Shown piece by piece: positions 13,078-24,724 of a DNA stretch of 64,000 bases. The stretch covers positions 24,968,469 to 25,032,468 of the forward strand of contig JAJEKV010000006.1 in NCBI GenBank assembly GCA_021234155.1, read 5' to 3'. The stretch comes from Isoetes taiwanensis (taxonomy: Eukaryota; Streptophyta; Lycopodiopsida; Isoetales; Isoetaceae). The notes beneath the pieces were generated by a model. It searched no databases. It worked only from the letters and a program-made list of their open reading frames with translations, and was not told where the DNA came from. Position 1 is the stretch's first letter. Each line of letters begins with the position of its first letter. Both the position numbers and the translations under genes were made by a program.

Positions 13078-13159
13078 GTGTTTGACTTTTTAGACCGCCA
13101 AAAAAAGCCACCATATACGGTTCCACCGCGCTTTCAAGCCCATTATAAACCCTTTCCAT

Positions 13160-13492
13160 TCTTCAGCGCTCCATATCCATATTCGCCAGAACAGAAGCGT
13201 TTAAAGATTGGCCATACTGGAAATTCGTATTCTACAGAAGAAGCATTTACAGATTTGCCAAATTGGAAATCCATTCCATATTCGCCAGAAGCGTTTATAC
13301 TGGAAATTTGTTTTGATTGAAGAACGACAATATTCCCTGTGTTAATCCGAATAGAAATTCATATTCGACAGAAGCATTCACAGATTTGCCATATTGGAAA
13401 TCCATATTCGCCAGAAGCATTTACAGATTTGCCATACTGGAAATTTGTTGTGGTTGAAGAACGACAGTATTCCCTGTGTTAATCCGAATCAA
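13160..13492. repeat. Tandem repeats upstream of the 13505 gene
   Basis: Units containing TATTCGCCAGAAGC, ATTTACAGATTTGCC and ATACTGGAAATT recur about every 45 bp. A larger unit (GAAGAACGAC..TATTCCCTGTGTTAATCCGAAT) is present at about 13318 and 13455, 137 bp apart. The array reads through in several frames, which makes the long frame starting at 13394 extend upstream of the real start. It probably lies in the 5' leader or promoter. Confidence 0.8.
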
Positions 13493-13504
13493 AATTTGAA
13501 GAGC

Positions 13505-14050
13505 ATGACGAAGGTGGGAGCAGATTCAGAAGCGTGGTTAGAGATCAAAGTTTTATGTGTGACAATCCAAGCAACCCAAGAACTGCCACAATCTTTGGGG
13601 GTGAGAATACCGCCAAGATCCAAGGATGCGCAGCTAGTCGTGAATGGAACAGAGGTGCCTTTTCAAAATCCCGCGTATCTGAACCTTCGGCTGGATCAAG
13701 CAGACGAAGATTCTGATTCTGTGATATATATTGGTGCGGACACAGTGAGAGCTCTTGGAGGTTTTGAGGTGGAGATTAGGCACCAAAAAGAGGTCCTTAT
13801 GAGCGCCGCGCTGGGCCAGCAGGCTGCTAAGAGCGGCAGGTATTCTTGGACGCTGGCTGTGTGTGGCTGTCCTCCAAAGCAGAGCATCCGGGTCAAAGAA
13901 ATGGGTATAATTGGGTCCTTAACTGGCTCTTCTTTCATCCTTAGTTCTGCTAAATCCCAGCCCAAATACCCCCTCCATATCATACCCCAAACAAATAGTA
14001 CACCTCGCCGTGGCTTCTTTGGCTTTCGCAGATTGATCCGTCGGTTTTAG
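13505..14050 (+). CDS. At1g01500-like plant protein of unknown function
   Basis: A 181-aa single-exon product starting MTKVGADSEAWLEIKVL. From memory, the order of blocks fits the land-plant At1g01500-like family: an aromatic EAWLEIKV start, a PPRSKDAQLVVNG loop, an L.LRLD segment, then VIYIGADTVRALGGFEVEI and an EVLMSAAL block, then a GR/SWTL segment. Members have no established biochemical role; the misleading 'erythronate-4-phosphate dehydrogenase family' label circulates for them. I chose ATG 13505 over the in-frame start at 13394 because residues before it are repeat-encoded. The C-terminus is basic (GFFGFRRLIRRF). A copia LTR begins 45 bp after the stop, so the 3' UTR may be lost and the gene may be a fragment. 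Confidence 0.6.
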   Translation: MTKVGADSEAWLEIKVLCVTIQATQELPQSLGVRIPPRSKDAQLVVNGTEVPFQNPAYLNLRLDQADEDSDSVIYIGADTVRALGGFEVEIRHQKEVLMSAALGQQAAKSGRYSWTLAVCGCPPKQSIRVKEMGIIGSLTGSSFILSSAKSQPKYPLHIIPQTNSTPRRGFFGFRRLIRRF

Positions 14051-14094
14051 TTCTGTTGTGAGTGGATGGACAAACTCGCCATTTGAGAGGGCAA

Positions 14095-14290
14095 AGATTA
14101 CTAACGGATAGATCAGAGAATCCAGAGATTCCATGCAGATTGTTAATTCTCGTTTGCTATTCTTAGTTTTTGGAAGTTGTTGCTGACACGAATCTTCACC
14201 TGCTCCAAATTAAGAAGATTCTAAACCCAGCCTGTATCTCTGATCAAGCAAGCTTTTCGACGATCATTGTGTTCGTCTAATTGTCTTTTG
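14095..14290 (+). mobile_element. Ty1/copia 5' LTR (partial)
   Basis: It matches 27141-27348: AGATTACTAACGG, GATTCCATGCAGAT, GTTTTTGGAAGTTGTTGC and GATCAAGCAAGCTTTT are shared in order. This copy lacks about 17 bp, including the TATATAAG present in the right copy at 27276-27283. Upstream homology stops at 14095. No primer-binding site follows directly, so the junction was altered or interrupted at about 14291. Confidence 0.78.
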
Positions 14291-17200
14291 TGCTCAAGGG
14301 TTATGTGCCCACTTGCATGCTTCTGAACACATAAGGCGCTTTTTCCACTACATTGCTGTCTTAATTTATCAAAACATGATTGGGCCAGATAAGCAAATAA
14401 AACATCGTAGTTTTTCCACTGAAATTTTTTAAACATGTCTTATATAGATGCCATACAACTTGGGTGTCTCATTTTCTTCTGGAGGAAATCCCCCGTCACA
14501 AAATAAGACATCCAAAAATATTCAATTAGAGGCCTTCTTTGCCGTAATCCATGGATGTCGCAAAAAAAGAAGTAGTGGAAGCATCGAAGCAGTATAACCG
14601 CTGCAGCTGCAACCGGACTTGTAATCCAGTGGCGAATCAATTTTCTGGCAAATATAAAAAGGCAAAATATGAGAAGGCAAAAGCCCTTGTTTGGTAGAGG
14701 AAGGCAGATCTCCGGTGGTTTTACAGGTCGGATTTTCAACAGGTTGAATTTGCTGGACCAATTTACAGGTCGAAATTACTGTAGATCGAATGTGCTGAGG
14801 CCAAAATTGAAGCAGAGCTTGTCAAAAAAAGAAGAGCAGGTCAGATCGAGTTTGCCGAGGTCATTGAACAAGTTTGCCGAGGTCATTGAAGCAGGCCAAA
14901 ATTGAAGCAAAAATGATAGGTCGAAAGCATGACAGATCGAAACTGAAATAGCAGGGCAGGTCGAAGTTAAATTTTGCTTTTCATTCTTTGAATTTTTAGT
15001 GTTCATAGCTTTCAGTTATGTCCAATATTGAATAGTGGAAAACTGTGATTATAATGTGATTATAAGACATGTCTTTGCATGCCTTATCCCAGGCACAGAG
15101 TCTTTTTTGAGAAATTGATTGTAAAGCAGAAAATATGAGCTCGGCCTCTTCAGCAACAGATTGGATTGCACTTTTGTTAAAATATACTCCAGACGATATT
15201 CTGCACACTGATTTTGTATGGGCATTTATGGTCGAAAATTGAAAGATACAACCAATTTTCTTGCATTTCTGGGTTTTCTTAGCATCTGCTCCACTTGGAA
15301 GGTTCTGTCCCAACTCGTCTCTATCATCATGCCATATTTGCTGGATTGCATTATAGACAGGGAAGGAAGCTATAATAAACAAAGATGTATCTCATGCTTG
15401 CTAGATATGTTGTCTCATCTGCAACAGCTATCACGCATCAAGAATTGTGAAATTGCAACTTGAGTGAAATTGTGCATCTCTGTGACAAATATGCAAGAAA
15501 ACCACGGAGAAATTGAGTAGTGGAAAAGCAAATTTATGAGACATGTCTTATATTATAAGACACTTTTATAATGAAGCCATGGAAAATTAATTTTTTTAAG
15601 ACATGTCATAAGAATGACGTGGCATCTAAAATGCTGTCTTATCTCTACTATATAATTGTAATAAGGCCAATAAGGGGGCAGCTTAAATTTGTTTTATTCA
15701 TGTCAATATTTATGTTTAGAATGTCCACGTGGACGCACAAAAAAAAATTAGGAAAAATCTTGGTCTTTCCAGAAGGTGTTGTTGGCGATTCTAGCATGTC
15801 TGGCTTCTTCTAGAGGCTTCAAACTGGAATGTGCTAGAAGCTTCTATTGCAGTTCCAGAAAGATCTAGTCACTTCTTTGTTTTCTTAAAGTGTTCAAGAC
15901 ATCATCTATTATGAGAGTGCGGATGGAAAGCGCCATCAGGGGTTCTTAGCCTATCTTTTATGTTTTTAAGCATGATCATCCATGTTCTGATTTAGCTGGT
16001 TTATGGCTATAAAGATTGACCGGCAGTGGAAGAACGATGCAAGCTTCAAACAGTTCAAAATTGCATGTGGTAGCACCTGTTTACAAACGATTGGCAAGGA
16101 TTGGAAAGGGATGGAGAGGCCAGGCCAGTATGTTTGTCATGGAAAACCAGTTCGATTCTTAAAACAGAATGCCAAATATGGGAAATTTGAGAAAAAGGAA
16201 TGCAACGATTTCAAAAACTCCGTTTTATGCAGGAAATTCCCAGCAATCCACCATATCTTAGTTCGATAAATGAAGTCAGTGTTGATTCTAAGAAGCAATG
16301 CAGGGGATTTAAGTAGGCTGGGCAAGACGAACAGCCGAGAAAGAAAAATTTCTGGCAATGGGTCCGAAGCTGCATAGGCGGATTGTTTTCTTTTGCTTGC
16401 ATGTGGAGGAGAGAGCACCGGATTTCTTGAAAGTGCTTTGCTAGACCATGCAAAGGTAATGAACCTATTGTGCAATCGCATTTCAAAATGGTCTTGGCAC
16501 TCATATTTTTCTCTAAAACTCTGTACAATAGCATTCCAGAATGGTCTTGGCGTACCTGTTTTCCTCTAGGTGACCAGATGCTAGGTTATCTGCTAACTGA
16601 CTTTTTTTTGGAGGAGCAAATCGTCCGGGTTACTTCTTCAAAAAGGCAACCTCTTCTAAATGCAAGCATTCGTGGCAATGGAGATCCAACAATTGTTGGT
16701 GACAGAAGATAATCTGATAGCGCAAAAAAATGGTTCAAAGGTAAAACTTGCGGCCCAAGTCATTGGAAACCCTTGCTGGATTACATCTTTATTTTTTCCG
16801 TTGCATCTGTATCTGCCATAGCCAAGCTTACGGTTTTCCTAGTGGCCAAAACTCCAGATATAAGATCGCCCAAATACAAATTTAGCATACATATTTAATC
16901 TCTATGCATTCTCTTGCTCGGTCTTGCCTTGAATTTCTAGAACCTGAACTTCTATTCTAGAGGAGCTTCAGCAAGGATGCTATGAGTTTAGGACAGAGTG
17001 TCTCAGCATGTACAGGCCCGATGCTGCTCAGACAGTTAAAAGAAAGGGCCGAGGTTCATTTTTTCTACCGTGTGGCTTCGAGTAGCAAAAAATAGAACGA
17101 GCACAGAGAGCTCTCTGTATATATATGTAGGCAAGGAAAAGATATTATACTTTCAAAAAATATGGGAAAAAAAGGGGGATTTTCATTCAGATACAGATAC

Positions 17201-19240
17201 AGATTTATCATTGTGTTGGCCAGCTCAAAATGTCTTCATAGAAAAAATCATGTCGTAGTACTTTCATCCATAATAGTAAAACACCATTATTGAACTTAAT
17301 TAATAAGGCATAATAAACAATATTCACCCTTAACACACCATAACATAAAATGCACATTAGAGCACTAAAACACCATCATTCAACTTAATAAGCCATGATA
17401 ACTATATTTGTGCAACATCAACACAAAATGGAGTGGACTTATCGTTTTCTTCTTTCCCTGGCTTATTGCTTTCATCTAAGGTTCATCATTACATGTTTTC
17501 AACCTTGGCATATAAATGACATTTGACAAGATGGTTTATGGTGGGTGGGTATTTTCTACTGTTGGCAAGAGAACAACTTATAAAATGCACTCCTATGGTA
17601 ATGCAACAATAATTCCATGATACTTAAAAAATAATCACAAGGTAACTCTAGAAGGTTTGAATGAGAAAGTTAAATTGGCTCAAATGAGATCTGGCCCCTC
17701 TGAAAACCAGAGGTTTTAACATAAGATAGTTCCATCATAATTTAACATGCTATATAATATATGTGAGTGAACTCCTGATGCATGGGTGCTGTACTTTGGA
17801 TATTGGGGAATCAATGCAAAAGAAAGGAGGCCGCCCGTTAGGTACCTTGAATTAGATGAACTCAGATTGAAAATAAAGCTATTCTATTCTGAAATTGATC
17901 ACTGAAAAGAAAGTTATATTGAGTTAGAACAATAATAATATCTATTGCCAATTACATAATGACTTAATCAGGAGCATTTCAATAGTGTTTTCCATGTGCA
18001 GACAATTTCAATTGGGAGAATTCGGGCTATGAGACTAGAATCGAAATCTAAGGATGGAAGAGTAGAGAACAAACATTAAAACACTTGGAGCAGGGGAATC
18101 AACCAAACCAAAAGACTTTGCTTTTATTAGAGAACAAACATTAGAACACTTGGAGCAGCGGAACCACCCAAACCAAAAGATTTTGTTTTTATTAACCGAC
18201 TGCAAATCCCTCTAAAAGCAATTCAAGCTTTCAAGAAATCATGAGCGAGATAAGGGGCGAGATTAGTGCCCTTATCTGGCGATTTTCGAGCTTTAGTAAA
18301 GAGTTTAGAGACAAATTAGCTTGCTCATATCTGGATAGCTTTCTAATGTCTTGGTTTTCCTTTACAAGCAGCATATGCAAGACATTATGGGACTCTCTCA
18401 GGTAGAAATAGGATGATCTTTTCTATGTTTTGCATTTGTCACCCATTCCATATTACATAGCTCATTTGCTTGTGGTGTAAATTAGCGCAGATGTGTGCTC
18501 AGGCCATCAAGAACTGTGGATTTTGGTGATACTTTCTGTTATCAGATGAAAGCATTTCTAAAAGGTTTTAGAAATATTGTTCCAAAGAATTACTCCACCA
18601 ATTTCGTTAAATTATTGGCGTCCTCTACCGGCTTCTCTTCTTCTGTCTCTATAACAAATCTGCAGCTATAGAGTTTGATGCTAGCAACCGCCAATATGGC
18701 CAATAGTTTCTTGGTCCAATCGAACCTGCAGACAACAAATCTACAGCTTGCGATGCTTTTGGTTCATCACGATGATAGCTGCCCCCCATATGAATGGTAT
18801 GCAACCATTAGAATGCCTAAACTTAGCTTTATGAATATTTATAATGCTCCAACCATTAACGTTCCAACAATATCAGAATGTAAACTTGCTTCATTTGATA
18901 TTCACAAACATGCAACATGGCTTGGACACGCTATATTGGTTTAATTGTTGTTTTTAAAAAGTTAAAGAGTGGCTTTTGTTCACATCGATGTTATGGAAGA
19001 CCTAAATTAAGTCTTGCTGATTTAACTATAAACATAGTAAAAAGGATTGGTCGAAAGGATGATATTCTTCAGATGCTATGGTGCGGCGGTGACCGCCGCC
19101 GCGATAAAGTGCTTGTAGTTATAAGACAACCATATTTTAAGCCAACCGTGGAAAAAGGGCCTAAGTTCGCATTCCTTTCTAGATCTTTGCATATTTTCGT
19201 GCTGCCCTCCTTCTTTTTCTGTTATATCTATTAAAAAAAA
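14291..19240. other. ~4.9 kb block separating copia 5' LTR from gag; unidentified
   Basis: I recognise no gene. Structures seen: a 22-bp tandem duplication at about 14848-14893 (GTTTGCCGAGGTCATTGAA), repeats of AAGACATGTCTTAT near 14432, 15052, 15540 and 15598, and a 65-bp tandem duplication at 18064-18128 and 18129-18193. There is also a GC-rich hairpin at 19083-19099. The AAGACATGT words may mark ends of a small non-autonomous element. Since it lies between the copia LTR and gag, it is probably one or more insertions. Confidence 0.5.
19083..19099. repeat. GC-rich hairpin (GCGGCGG TGA CCGCCGC)
   Basis: A perfect 7-bp stem in AT-rich surroundings. Read on the minus strand, the flank is ACAAGCACTTTATCGCG followed by the hairpin, closely resembling 47828-47860 on the plus strand (ACAAGAAATTTATCGC plus a GC hairpin). 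The shared flank suggests two copies of one small repeat family rather than chance. Confidence 0.65.
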
Positions 19241-19248
19241 AAAATCAT

Positions 19249-20214
19249 CATGGATTCTGTGAATGGGACTCTTACCGCGACTGAATGGCGATGCTCCCAC
19301 GATTTTCTGGGAAGAACTTCCAAATGTGGAAGTGGAAATTGCATATGCTCTTAGAAGATCATCAACTCTGGGAAGTTGTGTCTCCTTTGCACCAGACAAA
19401 TGGGTCTGGCCTCGTATCTGATTCAACTATTGAGGGTGAAGAGGTTGAAATTGAGGTTGCTCTTGATGCAACAAATTTTGACTTTCTTGAGAAAGACAGA
19501 AAGTCCAAGCTGCTAATCACAGCAAGCCTTGATGACATTCCTGCTCAGATTGTCAATGGGTCTCAAACTGCTCGAGACATGTGGATGGCCTTGCGGTCTC
19601 ACTATGAATCCACCACTGTGAGCAATTCCCTTGTTCTTCGGAAGAAGCTGTATGAGCTTCACCATGATGAAGGAGCAGACCTGATTGAGTATGTCTGCAA
19701 AATGAAAGATCTTTTAGATGATCTTTGTTCTACTGGAAGAGAGATGAGGTAAGATGAGAAGGTCTGTATGTTCTTGAACAGCCTTCCAAAATCCTATGAA
19801 GGATTAGTGATTAATCTTGAAGGGCGGCTCCAGGAGTGCACCTTTGAAACTGCTTACGAGCGGGTCAAGGTTGAGTTCATGCGTCAGATGCAGACTTGAC
19901 CACATCCTGCTGATACTTTTATGGTAGCTGAAATCAAATCCAGCAAAGATGGCAAAGATCAAGCTCGAAAACCACGCACTGATAGGAAAATAAAATGCTA
20001 CAGATGTCAAAAAGATGGTCACTTGGCCCGAGATTGTCGGACTCCTGCGCTTGTACCAAAATCAACATCAATCTCTACCATTGAACATAGTAACATGGTA
20101 GTTGATTTTCTTTGTACTACAGTTGCTGATTCTTTGACTCCAGATCATGCTTGGAACCTGAACTCAGGGGCTACCAGTCACATGACTCCTCAGAGGAGTC
20201 TTTGTCACGTATGA
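19249..20214 (+). pseudogene. Ty1/copia gag and protease region (decayed)
   Basis: A possible ATG at 19249 is followed by a frameshift near 19285, after which LPRFSGKNFQMWKWKLHMLL is a typical copia gag opening. The gag frame continues to a stop at 19750 and another at 19897. A CCHC zinc knuckle (CYRCQKDGHLARDC) lies at about 19998-20040. The aspartic protease motif follows at about 20152-20187 as WNLNSGATSHMT; the usual catalytic Asp in DSGA is Asn here, which should abolish cleavage. The frame ends at 20212 and pol continues in another frame. Confidence 0.88.
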
Positions 20215-20242
20215 ATGTTTTCCAGATCCACGCTCAGTCCGA

Positions 20243-21276
20243 ATGGGAGATAATCATCAACAAATTGCCGTTGCTTCTGGTACCATTTCATTGACATTCA
20301 AATCTGGCCATACTAAGCTTGTGAAGAATGTTTTGCATGTTCCAGGTCTTCACAAAAGTCTGTTATATGTGAGTAAAGTCACAGATGCTGGCCTTCATGT
20401 TGTCTTTCAGTCTGACTGCTGCCAGATTAAAAGCCCTGATCATACCATCTTTCTTACTGGAATTCGTGCAGGAAATTTGTATCAGATTGCAGAGATCATT
20501 TCTGAGCAAGCACATATTGCAGTTACTCAAGAGCACTCCATTTGGCATTTAAGAATGGGACACATACCCTCTGCTAGGCTTGCTCATTTAACTCGAAGCA
20601 AGAATCTGCCTCCAGACTCTTTATCTTCCTTGCCATGTAATGCATGTCTCCAAAATAAAATAACTCGAGCTCATTTCTCACCTTCTGAGTCCTGTGCATC
20701 ACGACCATTTGAGCGTGTTCATGTTGATCTCTGTGGACCCATCAGACCACCTATCCTCAATGATGCTCAATACTTTATGCTCCTTTTAGATGACTACTCC
20801 CGCAAGCACTTTGTCTACTTTCTTCACACCAAGAATCAGGCTTTTGATTACTTTGTTACATTTCTCACAGCAGTTGAACGTCTTACAGGGAAATAGTTGG
20901 CTACTCTACGCAGTGATGGTGGAGAGGAATTCAACTCCCGAAGTTTTGCTGATTTTTGCATCCGTCATGGAATTCAGCATCAGATTAGTGCTCCTCATTC
21001 ACCAGAGCGGAATGGACGTGTTGAAAGAGCCAACCGCACAATTATTGAAATGGCTCGAACACTTCTCACTGCTAGACATGTTCCTGCTCGTTTCTGGGAT
21101 GAGGCGGTACAGACAGCAGTGTACTTGACAAATCGGGCACCTCATAGCAGTCTCAACAATCAATTGCCAGAAAAGGTATGGTCAGAAAAATCTGTAAGTC
21201 TCAAACACCTTAAAGTATTTGGATGCTGTGCATTTGCCCTTCTTCCATCCCATCCTAAGATGTCACCAAAGGGTAA
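20243..21276 (+). pseudogene. Ty1/copia integrase (interrupted)
   Basis: A pre-integrase segment (WHLRMGHIPSARLAHL) and zinc-binding CNAC lead into the integrase core: HVDLCGPI (first Asp), LRSDGGEEF (second Asp) and ERNGRVERANRT (Glu). A TAG stop at 20895-20897 separates the first part from the rest. The coding sequence is broken at 21277 by the TIR element and resumes at 25173. All three catalytic acidic residues are still encoded. Confidence 0.92.
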
Positions 21277-21301
21277 AAGTCGTATTTAATTAAAGTGGGA
21301 C

Positions 21302-22040
21302 TCATTCCATTCCCACTTTTTTTCGGAACCCTGTTATTTTACACAAAAAGGAGCACCCCGACCCGAAAACTGTCCATAATTTGAATTTTTGTCTGTTGGT
21401 GTGCATCCAAGCTTTCTTCCAGTTTTCTTGGATAGCGAGCCAAAAACAAGAACAATGCAACACAAACATAGGAATTTCATTACAGCTTGAAACCAAAGTT
21501 CTAATTGAAAAAGATTCTTAGTTGAACATTTTGGCTCTATTTTCTTAGGTGGGTAGACAAGAGATCACAAATTCCAACAAAAATTAAGCAAATTGTTTAC
21601 TTAATCACCAAAAAATACTAGTTTTGAGATACCTTATATTTATAAATGGGCTCATTACAATATATATTACAGTGGGTGAAGAGACCATAGTGGTCGTATG
21701 GGCACAATGATTACACCCTCTTCACACATGAACCACCTAGTGAAAGGGCGTGGAGCTCTCTCCTAGTCCATGAGCAACTTATGAGACGATAGAAATTTGT
21801 ATGAGGAGTTCCTTTATGGGCCACGTGCTTGTATGTCCAACTGATGTCACCACCCTCTTCTCGGCACCTTTCTTCAATGAACTGATTTACTGATCTTTTC
21901 ATTGCTCCCAAGCATGTACTATCTGGTCGAGATAAGGACTGCAAGAGACAAAATCAAATTAGTCAAGTGATGCTACATGCAAAAAAAATAAAATTAAAAC
22001 ACAGTTCTTAGGGCCATTTTTGGAAAATGGGGCATGAGAG
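21302..22040. other. Left interior of TIR element, no gene
   Basis: I see no recognisable coding sequence. Short minus-strand frames at 21302-21496 and 21711-21944 have no known motif. The stretch is ordinary AT-rich sequence leading into the repeat array. Confidence 0.5.
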
Positions 22041-22640
22041 CCTTTGTCGAGAAAGGCTCCTGAGGGAAAAACACGGGGTCGAAAGGCCTTTCTTCGACGC
22101 GTCGAGAAAGGCAAATTTTGAAAGCAGAAAACGCAGTTTTAGGGGTCGGAAGGACTTTCGACTTCGCATGAGTCGAGAAAGGCGTTCAAAGCGAAGAAAC
22201 GCTTTTAGGCTTTCGGGAAGGCCTTTTCTCGCGACTCGAGAAAGGCAGCCAAAGCCGCAAACGCAGGTTTAGGGGTCGGCCTTCCTCGACTCAGTCGAGA
22301 AAGGAAGCTCAAAGCCGTAAACGCAGTTTTAGGGGGTGAAGGTCTTTTTCGACTCGCGAGTCGAAAAGGCCGGATTCAAAGCAAAAAACGCGGTTTTAGG
22401 GATCGAGGAAGGCCTTTCTCGGACTCGAGTGAAAGGCGGCAAAGCCGTAAACGCAGGTTTTAGGGATGGGAAGGCCTTTCACTCAGCGAAGTCGAAAGGC
22501 GATTCAAAGCCGTAAACGCAGGTTTTAGGGGTGAGAAGGCCTTTCGACTCATGAGTTGAGAAAGGTACCAAAGAAAAATGCAAGTTTGAGGGCCTTTCTC
22601 ATTCGCGAGTTGAAAAAGGCATTTCGAAAAAAAAGGGCAA
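22041..22640. repeat. ~64-bp minisatellite with palindromic core
   Basis: At least eight degenerate units. Each has AAACGCAGTTTTAGGGG (seen near 22129, 22261, 22320, 22388, 22450, 22513, with variants at 22195 and 22578) and a palindrome of the type GGCCTTTCTCGACTC / GAGTCGAGAAAGGC. Spacing is about 60-68 bp. The units are GC-rich against an AT-rich background. The long frame at 22027-22272 is produced by the repeat and is not a gene. Confidence 0.88.
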
Positions 22641-24200
22641 TTTCAAAGCTCGAGTCCCAGAAGGTCGAAAATGAATAACCTTCAAACATCCTATGTATTT
22701 TCTATGAAAAAATACCCTCCCCATAAATTTCCTACATTATTTTCCATGAAAAATAGACCCTCCCCATGTATTATCTAATGGACACATATCCAATGGACCC
22801 TCCCCTTTCTAATGGACCATACCATATAGCTATATGAAGGGACCATTGGGCTCATATTTAGCTATGTAAAGAGTAATGCCTAATGCACATGTAAATAGCA
22901 ACATATGCACCTATAATGCACATTATAACCTATGAGAGCCTATTAGACCTATGCATTAAATCTATTAATATGCATTAGACCTATATATTAATATGTACTT
23001 GTCCCCATTTTGTGTCTTGAACCTTCAAAATGGGTTAAACAAGGTGTAAATTATATCATGATCTTCGCAAAGTTAAATTTTTACCTTAGAATAAGAATAT
23101 ATGCCTAGAAAACGTGCACCATGGCAACATAATGTTTAACGTGTGAACATAGTAGCACACACATGAAAAGAGGAAATTGGGGACACGTCAAAATATAATC
23201 CTATATTATTAGCATTTATTTTACACTTTCTTTTTCAACGTATTATTTTACCCTTTTTTTCTAATACTTACAGCCTTTTTTCCCGCCCATGCTTGAATTT
23301 TAAAATCATTTATTTTACACTTTCTTTTTCAACGTATTATTTTACCCCTTTTTCTAATACCCACTTTTTTTCCGCCCATGGTTGAATTTTAAACTTTGGT
23401 ACATACCTTTGAGACGAAGTTCCTTTGTACCACTTGGAAGAAGCTCCCCAACGCCATAGCTCCCCCGGGCTTGTTAATCAATTTCGCTTGGCCGACGGTT
23501 CGTTCAAGCCGAGGATCCATTGTTTGCTCCACGGAGGGCATGTTCTTTACATTGTTCGTGTTCACAAGTCGATTCAAAGAAACCCGAAAGCAAAATTTTA
23601 AATCATCAAGAAAAAAACAAATCAACCGCTAAACGCCGCCTAAGAAACCCTGGCGGCCTGATGAAGAATGCAGATTATTCATTGTTCCGGCAGAAAGCGT
23701 AAACCTGCGATGTTGTTCGCGAATGTTGCTGCGCGATGTGCGCAGCGTAACCTCGCTACGATGTTGCTCTGCTAGGCTAAGGCACCAAGCCGTTGTTGAA
23801 GAGCGCACTGCAGGCGGAAGTATGGCTATGCTTGCTTCTCCGGCTCTGTTAATCTCTCCTTGGATCGAAAAAGGCACAGGTATGCCATAGCTTTTTCCTT
23901 CCTTTTCTGCCATAGCCATAGCCGTAGCTTTTCCCTTTTTTCCTTGCAAGCTCCAATCCAGGCACTATCCAGCATCCAGAATTAAACGCCGGTGGATCCT
24001 GAATTAAAACAGCAGCCACAAAGCTCAGATTTAGGAGAATAGAGAATGATTCGCAAGATTGATCCATGGACGTTGGCACAAGCTCAGACAGAAAATAGGG
24101 CACATTCCGGATCTGGGATCTTAAATCTGGGTGCGATTTTTCTCCTCTCCGGCCATGACAGAAGGGGCTTCAAATTGGAATGAAGAACTTGTTCTAAATT
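22641..24200. other. Interior of TIR element, no recognised gene
   Basis: This includes the ~94-bp tandem duplication (23213-23306 and 23307-23400, CATTTATTTTACACTTTC...). Several overlapping frames on both strands between 23389 and 24103 show no motif I know. Some may be untranslated parts of the captured kinase locus. Confidence 0.45.
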
Positions 24201-24223
24201 CCCCCCTGGTAGATATTCAAGAA

Positions 24224-24544
24224 CTAAAAGCCTGTGGTGAAGCCCATTTCCGACCGTTGCTTGGCTGTGTTACTTGGCTGTACTTGAAGTTCATTTACAA
24301 AAACTTGGTCGTCTTCCTGGACGCCTGACTTCATCGATTTAATGGCTACCTCTAATCCGTCAATCTGCCCCTTAAAAACTGTTCCCGAAGCTCCTTTCCC
24401 CAAAGTATTTTGTGGGCTAAATCCGTTTGTAGCCTCCTTCAACAACCCCGGCATCACTGGTAAAATCCCTGCCTTCTCTGGGATAAACTCCGCTGGGAGT
24501 CCGCTGGTAAACTCCGCTGGGAGTCTACTGGGACTCAGCTTCAT
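24224..24544 (-). pseudogene. Receptor-like kinase N-lobe fragment (captured)
   Basis: The frame contains LLKEATNGFSPQNTLGKG, the juxtamembrane entry of plant receptor-like and cytoplasmic kinases. It continues with the glycine-rich ATP loop GKGASGTVFKG, the VAIK lysine and an FVNEL start of helix C. It then loses homology (QVQPSNTAKQR...), so the hinge, catalytic loop (HRD) and DFG are absent. An 18-bp duplication TAAACTCCGCTGGGAGTC lies upstream at 24483 and 24507. It sits inside the TIR element with its own strand, as in Pack-type gene capture. It cannot encode an active kinase. Confidence 0.82.
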
Positions 24545-24724
24545 TTCTGGAGCGCTTTATGATTGGAAAGGGCCTAGGTGACTCTCCTCACAGGTGAGCC
24601 CATATGCTGAGCCCATTCTCGCCAATGTTTATTTGTATTTATTAAATCATTTAATGTATTTTAATTGTATTATTATTTATTATATTATATTTATTTATTA
24701 TATTATTTACAAGCCTTACTTTTG

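Noticed and set aside
13394-13504. Earlier in-frame ATG for the 13505 gene
   Set aside because: The added residues are encoded by the upstream tandem repeat and have no counterpart in the family.
15642-15665. A|TCTCTACTATATAATTG resembles a plant Helitron 5' end on the plus strand
   Set aside because: No hairpin plus CTRR-T terminus was found downstream to 19.2 kb; CTAGT words at about 15866 and 16843 lack a preceding hairpin.
22027-22272. 81-codon basic open frame
   Set aside because: It is produced by the palindromic minisatellite; frame and sequence repeat with the unit.
22041-22640. CRISPR-like array of regularly spaced palindromic repeats
   Set aside because: Units are degenerate throughout with no unique spacers, in plant nuclear DNA inside a TIR element.
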